Below are positions 20,016 through 28,984 of a stretch of DNA of 64,000 nt, one piece after another. Under the pieces are notes generated by a model, which saw nothing but the letters and a program-made list of their open reading frames with translations, was not told the DNA's origin and searched no databases. Made by a program: the position numbers and the translations under genes. The stretch is taken from positions 248,001-312,000 of the forward strand of contig OZ251250.1 of NCBI GenBank assembly GCA_965240325.2, written 5' to 3'. How positions within the stretch are numbered: the first letter of the stretch is position 1; every line of letters starts with the position of its first letter. The stretch comes from Rebecca billardiae RCC1528. Its lineage: Eukaryota; Haptophyta.

Positions 20016-21440
20016 ATGTCTCCTGGGGCCATCCGCCCAGCGCGCGCGGGCGTGCGCGCCGCGAGGGCCGCGCATCAGCCTGCGCAGCGCGCGTGGTGCG
20101 GGTCAGATTGGTCGCCATCGCCCGATCCTGAGGGTTTGCTCCCCAAGCCGTGCGGTTGCGGGAGGGTCAACCAGCCATCGCGCAAGGGGGCGCCGCGGCC
20201 CTTTTGGTTCGACGCGCGCGCCAGCCGGTGCTCTGCGCACACGCTGGCCGGAATGGTCGAGCCAAAGTACCGCACGTGTGATCACACCGGCTGCAACGGC
20301 CTGCCTTCGTTCGGCATGCCTGGCGACGCGCGTCCCAGCCGGTGCTGGGAGCACAAGCTCGCCGGCATGGTCAACGTGAAGTGCCCCAAGTGCCAGCACG
20401 CGGGCTGCACCAAGTCGAAAGCGTGGGGCATGCCGGGCGACGCGCGCGCCAGCTTTTGCGCAGTGCACAAGCTGGCCGGCATGGTCGACATGAAGCACCT
20501 CAAGTACGTGTCGAGCCGCAAGTGTGATCACGCGGGCTGCACCACTGCGCCTTCGTTCGGCATGCCGGGTGACGCGCGCGCCAGCCGGTGCTGGGAGCAC
20601 AAGCTGGCCGGCATGGTCGACGTGAAGTGCCCCAAGTGCCAGCACGCGGGCTGCACCAAGTCGAAAGCGTGGGGCATGCCGGGCGACGCGCGCGCCAGCT
20701 TTTGCGCAGTGCACAAGCTGGCCGGCATGGTCGACATGAAGCACCTCAAGTACGTGTCGAGCCGCAAGTGTGATCACGCGGGCTGCACCACTGCGCCTTC
20801 GTTCGGCATGCCGGGTGACGCGCGCGCCAGCCGGTGCTGGGAGCACAAGCTGGCCGGCATGGTCGACCTGAAGAACCGCAAGTGCGATCACACGGGCTGC
20901 ACCACGCAGCCTTTCTTTGGCATGCCGGGCGACGCGCGCGCCAGCCGGTGCGCTGCGCACAAGCTCGCCGGCATGGTCGACCTGAAGAACCGCAAGTGTG
21001 ATCACACGGGCTGCACCAAGGGGCCTTCATTCGGCATGCCGGGCGACGCGCGCGCCAGCCGGTGCGCTACGCACAAGCTCGCCGGCATGGTCGACCTGAA
21101 GAACCGCAAGTGTGATCACACGGGCTGCACCACGATGCCTTCATTCGGCATGCCGGGCGACGCGCGTGCCAGCCGGTGCGCTGCGCACAAGCTGGCCGGC
21201 ATGGTCAACGTGAATAGCCGCCTGCAAGGTAGTGCGCACAAGCGTGGGCTGGAGCAAGACACGAGCGCCGAAGAATCGAGCGCCGCCAAGCGACAGCGGA
21301 AGCACACCAGCAGCACAACCACTGCTACTCCGGACGTTGCAGCGCGGCCGCGATCGCCGCAGCTCCCGCCGCTGGTCACAGCCAGCGTCGTATCGGCGCC
21401 GCCGCCGAACGTACCTGTAATGATGGCCAGGCTGGCGTGA
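20016..21440 (+). CDS. EsV-1-7 repeat protein, copy 3 (8 complete repeats)
   Basis: Eight complete EsV-1-7 units follow the degenerate unit that reads PCGCGRVNQPSRKGAP. The first five repeats follow copies 1 and 2, while the last two (CTKGPSF and CTTMPSF) and the tail (TTTATPDV) match copies 4 and 5. This gene is therefore a mosaic of the two sub-families. There is no MOSC fragment beside it, and the upstream sequence is unique. An in-frame ATG at 20016 in that unique sequence could be used; the ATG equivalent to the other copies is at 20253. The basic AAKRQRKH tail is kept. Confidence 0.7.
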   Translation: MSPGAIRPARAGVRAARAAHQPAQRAWCGSDWSPSPDPEGLLPKPCGCGRVNQPSRKGAPRPFWFDARASRCSAHTLAGMVEPKYRTCDHTGCNGLPSFGMPGDARPSRCWEHKLAGMVNVKCPKCQHAGCTKSKAWGMPGDARASFCAVHKLAGMVDMKHLKYVSSRKCDHAGCTTAPSFGMPGDARASRCWEHKLAGMVDVKCPKCQHAGCTKSKAWGMPGDARASFCAVHKLAGMVDMKHLKYVSSRKCDHAGCTTAPSFGMPGDARASRCWEHKLAGMVDLKNRKCDHTGCTTQPFFGMPGDARASRCAAHKLAGMVDLKNRKCDHTGCTKGPSFGMPGDARASRCATHKLAGMVDLKNRKCDHTGCTTMPSFGMPGDARASRCAAHKLAGMVNVNSRLQGSAHKRGLEQDTSAEESSAAKRQRKHTSSTTTATPDVAARPRSPQLPPLVTASVVSAPPPNVPVMMARLA

Positions 21441-21533
21441 CCGGCGCCGCCGCAGACGGCAGAGTGGCCTGCTGCGCGAGCGGACCCGCGGCCGCGACGA
21501 CTGCGCGCAGGGGGGCCGACGACGTTTCGGTTT

Positions 21534-21589
21534 GCGGCACCCTTCCCCTCCCGGTCGCGGAGGCGGATGGACGGGTCACGGGGTGCCGC
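21534..21589 (+). terminator. Hairpin downstream of EsV-1-7 stop, U1
   Basis: GCGGCACCC and GGGTGCCGC pair across a GC-rich loop about 95 bp after the stop codon. The same hairpin occurs after copies 4 and 5 (about 28475 and 33470) and, with a changed and longer stem, after copy 6. It could act in 3' end formation; this is an inference from position and conservation. Confidence 0.35.
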
Positions 21590-21628
21590 GTGTAACTATA
21601 ACTCTGGACTAGTGGAGCAGACTATCGT

Positions 21629-23566
21629 TAGCCTGGTCCATCCCGATTTTCGCCAGTGAAAAAGCCTTTTTCGGATTTTGGGCGCCTCATTTCTCCCGAT
21701 TTTTCTCGTCGCTCGTCGCGCTCGTCAAAAATCGCCACCGGCCGTCCGACGGCTCGCCGCGACGAAGGTCGGGAAGGGGCTCGAGAGCCTCGACTGGACG
21801 ACTGCGCCGCCTCATGTCAGGTGTAGTGCTGGACACATCGTTCGGGTGCCCCGGTGGTGTGCGTGCACACCTTGAGCGACATGTCTGCGTTGCTTCCGCC
21901 GCCCGCGGTCCGTCGCCAGGTCGACTTCTCGCCCGACGGCGCGCGTCGAACGCTCACCTGCTGGGTTACGCCGTGCCTTCGAGAAGGGGCACCTCCGGGA
22001 ATATGCGCGGCACGCGACGGCTCGCATGGGGCACCGCCTACCCCTAGCATGTACTCGATGCCACCACCAGCTTTGGGCGCGCTGCGCATCGCCAACGCTT
22101 CATGCGGCCAGTCCCGTCACGTTTGCGCATGGGTCGTCCTGAGCGGCGGCTGTCGATTTGTGCTCCTCGTGGAGCTGTATGACGGGCTGGTGGCGAGCAG
22201 GATGGCTCGCCTTGCGGGGCTGGGTGTGTACAGTCGCAGTGTAGTGGCTGCCGGCTGACTCCCATCGCCTGGGTGCTGCTTTACCGTCATGGCCTTTGCT
22301 GCGAGCACAAGGTCGAGGATCGTACCGCGGTCTGTGAGGCAGAGTCGACGGAGTCGTCGCTTGAAGATGGTTGAGAGCGCTCATACGTCTTCCTTGGTGT
22401 CGTGCGGCTACTCCAGCACGCAAGGCTCGCGCTCTGGCACGTGTTTGGTGTCCATGGGTGGCACATTGTGCCATTCGGGTGGCTCGGAAGCACGTGCTCG
22501 GGTGTCTTTCCCGTTTACGCGCGGTGGGCCAAGCCACCACGCATGGCCAGAGCATGTCATGGCACGCAGAGGGTGCCCATGAACGATCCCCACCCCGGTG
22601 GTGGCCGGAGGCGCACTCGAAGCGGCCGCATCGTCACCCGCGGATCACATCAGTCCGCCGTTGAGGCTGTCGGGCGAGCAAAGACGTGCGATCTGACCCT
22701 TGGACGAGCAGCTAGAACCGCGATTATGCCTCATCTAAGGACGCACATGTCGTCGTTGTAGGCAGTACTGATGCCCCAAGTGAAAGGGCGGGCGTGGCAC
22801 GCGACTAGACAGCTTGAATGACTCGATGCACGCCGCCATGGACACGCGATCCGGATCCGTTGCGAACCTGCCGTGTGGCTCACGGCGGCGCGCGTTGTGC
22901 CGCAGATCGGCCAGTCGCCACGCAGGAGATGGTCTTCAGACCAGGTCCAGCACCTGACCGACTGCCGCACGCCTGGCCGGGTGGGAGTCCGGCCCTCTTC
23001 TTGTCTGCAGGAGTGCGCGGAAGGCCAGGCGGAGCCTCGTCCGACCACTGCACCCCGAGCGCCGCACTAATCGTGCAGCCTGGGACAGCTACCCACCTAT
23101 GGCGAATATGTAAAGACATAGTGGCATTGTAATTATACAGGTCCAGACCTCATATTTATGCGGGTACATTGCCCATACCATGCGGGTACAAATGGGTAAT
23201 ATAGTCGATCTTGCAGTAGTTGAGTACGGCCACTTGCGCACAGACCACAGCCCATCCTAATGGCCTGTACCAAGGTTCATGCTCGCCTCGACGTACGCCA
23301 ATAAGTAAGTTCGTGCGTTTGGGCTCATTTCGGCTAAGTACTTACCCACATTCAGACTGACGATTCTCTATGTGTCCGTAGTTGTCCGCGGCGCGCGCGC
23401 GCGCGCTCACGACGGGCCGCGGATGCGATTTTTAGGCCGAAACTTTTGCTCCGCCCGGGCTGGGTCCATTTAATGCGCTGTTTCCGGGTGTGAGCGCGTG
23501 CCTAGGGCCCCGCATTCATTTGGCGATAAAATCCCCGAAAGTGCTCCAGTGCGTTTGGACCAGGCT
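21629..23566. mobile_element. DNA transposon insertion (1.94 kb) with target duplication
   Basis: The 8-bp sequence ACTATCGT occurs at 21621-21628 and again at 23567-23574. Between them the insert begins TAGCCTGGTCCA and ends with its reverse complement, TGGACCAGGCT(A). If the final A belongs to the element, the inverted repeat is 12 bp and the duplication 7 bp; otherwise 11 and 8 bp. Subterminal sequences also resemble each other (CCGATTTTCGCCAG and its counterpart near 23530). Units U2 and U3 have a single uninterrupted ACTATCGT at the same place, i.e. the empty site. An 8-bp duplication fits hAT-like elements, but no intact transposase is readable (longest ORF 151 aa), so it looks non-autonomous or decayed. 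Confidence 0.75.
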
Positions 23567-23986
23567 ACTATCGTCCGGTGGATTTGCATTTGGCACACCT
23601 GGCTCTCCCAGAACACCTTCTTGGCCGCCGCGACCGAGCGCAAGTAGATACGGCGCTCAAACTTGTTCGTGCTTCGATCTTCTAAGCTCACCTAGGAACG
23701 CGGCAAAACAATCCCGAGCTTGCTACGGTCTGTAGTTCGTGAGATATGACCTCCGCCATTTCACAGTGAAACCACTGGGAAACAGGGCCCAAAAATGACA
23801 AGGCACCACGTTTTCGGCCATAACTACGACCGAACGGGAGCAGATATCGAGACGCGGTTTGTTTCCCCGCGAGCTCTAAGCTCAGCTTAGGTCTCGCTCG
23901 ACCACCGCGAACCGCGTTGCCGAGGTTACATGGGCAGCGGCAGCGCGGACAAAAAGGTGCCAAATGCAAATCCACCGGACGATAGT
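23567..23986. repeat. MITE-like element, 420 bp, 30-bp inverted ends, U1
   Basis: Positions 23567-23596 (starting ACTATCGTCCGGTGGATTTG) and 23957-23986 are perfect reverse complements. The interior has no convincing ORF. No clear target duplication flanks it. The 1.94-kb transposon inserted into its left end. Confidence 0.65.
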
Positions 23987-26640
23987 TCCGTGCGGACGAC
24001 CGTTAAATTGTTATTATTAATAGAACGAATCATAATATATATCTTATTACTGAACGGCGTCTGGGACAGGTTGCACGGAGAAATGACCGCCCGCGACTGA
24101 CAGATGTTACATTCACAGTGGACGCGACCTGTCCACCCGTCTTTCGGTACATCGCGCCCTGGCCGATACACACCTTTACCGCTCTGCGCATGGGGAACCC
24201 ATGCTCGCAGAGCGGCCGGGGCGAATCTCAGGGGCCTGAGGCGGTCCCGGACGCGCGCCCCGCGGCCACACCTGAGGGTGCGGGCGGGCTCTTCGATCAT
24301 GTTGGTGAGCTCTCCGCCATCGGGGCGCGCTTCATTGCGCCGCCTCGCCTCGCGTACGGCGTTCCCGTCGTGCTCGCACTGACAAGGCTGAGCAGAGCGT
24401 AGAGTGCCATCATGATTGCATTCGGTTCCAACTTGCTCGCCAGCCACTTCCAGCCAGGTGCGCGCGGCTTGGGAGTAGACGATTAGTTCCGTGTGCCCGG
24501 GCTCGTCGTGACACCGGCATGCCGATCCCTCCCCAGCCGAGATGTCAGAGCGCGTGCGCACAGGCAGTCACAGGCAGTGCGCACTGGTAGCCAAGTGGAC
24601 GCGTGTGAGCGACGACAAGCCACGACGAGAAAACGGCCGCATCCAACCTTCTCACATACCACTAGACCACCGCGCAGAATGCGTCTGAGCCCGCCCATTC
24701 CCGCCCATAACGAGTTACAGCGGCTCGATTGTGAGGCGGGTGCAAAGGCGGCGGGTGAAAGCGAGCCCCGCGCGGGCGGCGAGAGAGACGCGCGTGCATA
24801 GACCTGATGCGGGAGTGCCCGAACAACGTGAAGGTGCGTCCATCTTCCAAGCGCGCGACCGGTCCGACACCGCGCCACGCCAAACGAGCACCACGCGTGT
24901 CGCCCCCCAGCGCCGGCCACGCGTCCCGAGGCGCTGCCATGTTTCGTCACGGGCCCGATCTCTGAGGTTAGCACCGGCCGCTCTGCGAGCGTGGTTCCAC
25001 CACGCGCAGAGCGGCCGGGTGTGTATCGGCCAGCATCGCGCCCGTCCCATGGCGGCCGGCGCGTGGCGCGAGTGCTTGGAAACCACGGAGCACACGAATG
25101 CCGGTGGTTTCCGACCTTCGCCGCCACGGCCCGCCTCCCCGTTCGCCCGCAATCGGTACCGCAGTCTGGTGCCCAGTTCCTCTCACTCCCGCGTCGGCAG
25201 TGGCGCGAAGCCGAAGCGCATCGGGAAGAAGCACAACTGGGACCTGGATACAGGCGGTAGATAGAGCCTTCAAGGAGGCTGCTGTCGCGAACGAGCAGGA
25301 TGCGCCGGTTGCGGTATGCGCGTGCACCTTTGCACGAACGTGTGCTGGTCTCCTGCTGCACTGCTCGTGCCGTACGCACGAGCGCGCAACCGTGCGCACG
25401 CGCTCAGGTGGCTCGGACCACACACGCGAGTGCTTGTGAAGCTCGCCTCACGAGGCCTTCGTAGAAGAAGGCGGGCAACCGTAGTGCGCTAAGGAAGCAG
25501 AAGGAGATGCTCGCCAAACGCGTGCAGCGCGCGTGGGCGAAGCTTGCTACGGCGCGCGCGGCCTCTGCTGTTGCAGCTCGGGCCGCCGCTCCGGCCGTGC
25601 AGGCGTCTGGCGCGGGGTCCTCGGACAAGCAGGCGAACTCTGGGCAGTCTGCCTTTGCCGCCGGCAAGAAGTATAGGAAGCGCACGCATTTGGTCGTGCG
25701 CGTGGCGCGCTCGCGCGCCGTGACGCAGCAAGCAGGCGATCCTTGACAAGCGACTCGCTGACGCTCAGCAGGCCGAGGCGACGAGCGCGGCGCTCGACCA
25801 CGCTGACAGGCACGCCCTGAGTGAGGGTGAAGGCACCTTTCGAGACAGCACTCAGGCGCTCGACGTTGGGTATGCCATTGATCGCGCGCGTGTGTGATCA
25901 CGGCAGCAAGACTAAGTCGCGCGAGGTGGAGTAGGTGGTAGCGCGCCTCTTCGCCGCATCATCCGCAGCTGACTGGCGTGCGCTAGCTCGCTCACGTCGC
26001 GCGCGGCAGCGGTCTGCTTCCACCCTGTGCGCACAGCGCGGCGCCGGCTGCACCGCCCGTTCCACTGGACGCCGGCTCGCTCGTCGTTGACGACTTCTTC
26101 TTCAACCCGGTCGCGCGGGCGCGGTGATGGCACACTCCGGCAGGCAGATGCGGCGCACTGCTCTATGCGTGCGTCGGTGCCTTTCCACGACGTCGACTCA
26201 GGCTGCTACGCGTGGCATCCAGCTCGAGGCGGAGGTCGCCAGGGCTCGCCCAAGGTCGAGTCTGCCTTGCGTGTGCTAGGTCGCCGAGGTGCGGCCGCAG
26301 AGTGCTCGCTGGCTGAATCCTGACGATGACGAGGAGTTGCGCGCCGTCGCAACCTCTCGCACGTAGTATCGTGCCGACCGAGTCGAGTCGGATGACGCTC
26401 GTGGCGGCTGCTCTTCAAATGACGCGGTCGGGCCCTTGGCGAGCTTGGGAGGAGGGCTCGGTCTGCTACATGTGCGTCAGTAGTCACGGCCTAAACCGTG
26501 CGCAAGACTCATTGAGTCGTACATGGCGCGGCAGCACGGCCGCACCCGCGAGGGCACCGTGGGCGGGCAGCCATGCTCCAAAGGGCCGAAATGTAACACC
26601 AAGGTCAGTTTCCCGTGCAACCTGTCCTGGCGGATGATAT
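23987..26640. other. Unit spacer, U1: hairpin pair and decayed coding-like sequence
   Basis: No intact gene is recognised. Around 25507-25900 short protein-like stretches in two frames (LAKRVQRAWAKLATARAAS, then DKRLADAQQAEATSAALDHA) look like one frameshifted coding region. Further fragments lie near 26200-26330. The region is repeated almost exactly in U2 and U3, so open frames there reflect recent copying and not selection. Confidence 0.4.
24160..25032. repeat. Inverted pair of ~100-bp hairpin elements, U1
   Basis: The left copy (24160-24215) has TGGCCGATACACACC, then a hairpin: outer stem CCGCTCTGCG/CGCAGAGCGG, inner stem CATGGG/CCCATG, loop GAA, and a CT bulge. The right copy (24974-25032) is the same in reverse: outer stem plus inner stem CGTGGT/ACCACG, loop GGA, and the same CT bulge. 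Two of the six inner pairs differ between copies, and in both cases the partner base has changed too. Confidence 0.65.
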
Positions 26641-26790
26641 GCGCTACTACTTGTCGCTGCATGCCAAAACTCGTAGTACGTAGTCAGTGACGATATGTCT
26701 GGCCTGCCGGTCAGCTGGGCCAGCCAGAGGCCGCTGATGTTCATCAGAGGTGCGGCCCGCGCCGGGCCCGGGACGGCGCGCGCGCCGGCG
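26641..26790 (+). repeat. ~140-bp dispersed repeat, copy 3
   Basis: Contains GATATGTCTGGCCTGCC and GGTCAGCTGGGCCAGCCAGA, followed by a C/G-rich stretch. It precedes truncated MOSC copy 4. Confidence 0.6.
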
Positions 26791-26873
26791 CCGGGCGACG
26801 CCCCCGGCGGGCCGGGGGCACGCGGTCCGGGACTGCACACGGTGAGTGCCTCAGTGACCCTCAGTGACGAGGA

Positions 26874-27392
26874 TCACCGAGCCGGCCGCTCCCACTGCGG
26901 ACACGCGCCACTCGGCTGATCAACAATACAATCCCATTTATGATGATACATACATAGTGACCACGCCGAGAGGAACCGAGCGAGCGCCGCGCTGCCCGCC
27001 GGCCGCGCGAGCGGCACGGAGACCGTGGCGGGCGCGCCGCACGCGCGGCTGGCCTCGTCGCGCCAGCGCACGGCGAGCTGGTCGGTGGGGTCGTCGAAAG
27101 AGGTGCGCAGCCAAGCGAGCGCCTCGCCCGCCGAGAACGCCGAGAAGAAGAACTCCTTGTGCACCCACCGCGGGTCGTCCGCGTCAAAGGCCGCGCCGGG
27201 CTCGCGCGCGCGCGCGCCGCGCAGCAGCGCGTAGCGGCGGTCGGCGGGGAAGGCGTCGCCCTCGCCGAGCCGCACGCGCTCGAGCTCGTCGAACCACAGG
27301 CCCTTGCACGGGTAGCGGTGCAGCGCGCTCACGCGCGCCAGCGAGCCCGGCGAGGCCCACAGCAGCGCGCCGAGCGCCGCCGCGGCAGCCAT
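26874..27392 (-). pseudogene. Truncated MOSC ORF, copy 4 (172 aa)
   Basis: Same 144-codon MOSC start and foreign tail as copies 2 and 3, with a few substitutions shared by copies 4-6 (for example DDPTDQ for DDRTDQ). Confidence 0.7.
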
Positions 27393-27569
27393 CGCGGACG
27401 GCGGCCGGAAGGGGTGCAGCCTTTGGCGTGCCCGTGCGGGCACTGGGCAGCCCTGCCTCCCCGTCCGCGCGGTTGCGGGAGGGTCAACCAGCCATCGCGC
27501 AAGGGGGCGCCGCGGCCCTTTTGGTTCGACGCGCGTGCCAGCCGGTGCTCTGCGCACACGCTGGCCGGC

Positions 27570-28379
27570 ATGGTCAACATGTCGAACCGCAAGTGTGATC
27601 ACACGGGCTGCACCACGCGGCCTTCGCTCGGCATGCCGGGCGACGCGCGCGCCAGCCGGTGCGCTGCGCACAAGCTGGCCGGCATGGTCGACGTGGTGAC
27701 CCGCAAGTGTGATCACACGGGCTGCACCACTGTGCCTTCGCTCGGCATGCCGGGCGACGCGCGCGCCAGCCGGTGCGCTGCGCACAAGCTGGCCGGCATG
27801 GTCGACGTGGTGACCCGCAAGTGCGATCACACGGGCTGCACCACGCAGCCTTCGCTCGGCATGCCGGGCGACGCGCGCGCCAGCCGGTGCGCTGCGCACA
27901 AGCTCGCCGGCATGGTCGACCTGAAGAACCGCAAGTGTGATCACACGGGCTGCACCAAGGGGCCTTCATTCGGCATGCCGGGCGACGCGCGCGCCAGCCG
28001 GTGCGCTACGCACAAGCTCGCCGGCATGGTCGACCTGAAGAACCGCAAGTGTGATCACACGGGCTGCACCACGATGCCTTCATTCGGCATGCCGGGCGAC
28101 GCGCGTGCCAGCCGGTGCGCTGCGCACAAGCTGGCCGGCATGGTCAACGTGAATAGCCGCCTGCAAGGTAGTGCGCACAAGCGTGGGCTGGAGCAAGACA
28201 CGAGCGCCGAAGAATCGAGCGCCGCCAAGCGACAGCGGAAGCACACCAGCAGCACAACCACTGCTACTCCGGACGTTGCAGCGCGGCCGCGATCGCCGCA
28301 GCTCCCGCCGCTGGTCACAGCCAGCGTCGTATCGGCGCCGCCGCCGAACGTACCTGTAATGATGGCCAGGCTGGCGTGA
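27570..28379 (+). CDS. EsV-1-7 repeat protein, copy 4 (5 complete repeats)
   Basis: Short version: five complete EsV-1-7 units after the degenerate one, all of the CDH sub-type, with no CQH units. The linkers carry DVVTRK or DLKNRK. The tail has the TTTATPDV variant and AAKRQRKH. It is head-to-head with truncated MOSC copy 4 and preceded by the conserved in-frame block; ATG 27570 is the first in-frame start outside the MOSC fragment. It is nearly identical to copy 5. Confidence 0.7.
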   Translation: MVNMSNRKCDHTGCTTRPSLGMPGDARASRCAAHKLAGMVDVVTRKCDHTGCTTVPSLGMPGDARASRCAAHKLAGMVDVVTRKCDHTGCTTQPSLGMPGDARASRCAAHKLAGMVDLKNRKCDHTGCTKGPSFGMPGDARASRCATHKLAGMVDLKNRKCDHTGCTTMPSFGMPGDARASRCAAHKLAGMVNVNSRLQGSAHKRGLEQDTSAEESSAAKRQRKHTSSTTTATPDVAARPRSPQLPPLVTASVVSAPPPNVPVMMARLA

Positions 28380-28561
28380 CCGGCGCCGCCGCAGACGGCA
28401 GAGTGGCCTGCTGCGCGACGGCGGACCCGCGGCCGCGACGACTGCGCGCAGGGGGGCCGACGACGTTTCGGTTTGCGGCACCCTTCCCCTCCCGGTCGCG
28501 GAGGCGGATGGACGGGTCACGGGGTGCCGCGTGTAACTATAACTCTGGACTAGTGGAGCAG

Positions 28562-28984
28562 ACTATCGTCCGGTGGATTTGCATTTGGCACACCTGGCTC
28601 TCCCAGAACACCTTCTTGGCCGCCGCGACCGAGCGCAAGTAGATACGGCGCTCAAACTTGTTCGTGCTTCGATCTTCTAAGCTCACCTAGGAACGCGGCA
28701 AAACAATCCCGAGCTTGCTACGGTCTGTAGTTCGTGAGATATGACCTCCGCCATTTCACAGCCGAAACCACTGCGGGAAACAGGGCCCAAAAATGACAAG
28801 GCACCACGTTTTCGGCCATAACTACGACCGAACGGGAGCAGATATCGAGACGCGGTTTGTTTCCCCGCGAGCTCTAAGCTCAGCTTAGGTCTCGCTCGAC
28901 CACCGCGAACCGCGTTGCCGAGGTTACATGGGCAGCGGCAGCGCGGACAAAAAGGTGCCAAATGCAAATCCACCGGACGATAGT
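28562..28984. repeat. MITE-like element, U2
   Basis: Same 30-bp inverted ends as the U1 copy, with the left end uninterrupted after GAGCAG. It represents the empty site for the 1.94-kb transposon. Confidence 0.65.

Larger units (their letters stand above)
20995..26640 (+). repeat. Tandem ~5-kb unit U1 (partial, interrupted by a transposon)
   Basis: From the last repeats of EsV-1-7 copy 3 to 26640 the sequence is nearly identical to U2 and U3, apart from the 1.94-kb insertion at 21629-23566 and small indels, such as TTATTATTAA versus TTATTAA near 24008. Confidence 0.8.

Noticed and set aside
22731-23048. Minus ORF in the 1.94-kb transposon with a YNDDM stretch reminiscent of a piggyBac-type transposase
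   Set aside because: The match is only a few residues, and piggyBac elements duplicate TTAA, which does not fit the 8-bp duplication seen.
24483-25379. 298-codon minus ORF present in all three units
   Set aside because: No domain is recognisable, it overlaps other open frames, and the copies are too recent for conservation to count as evidence.
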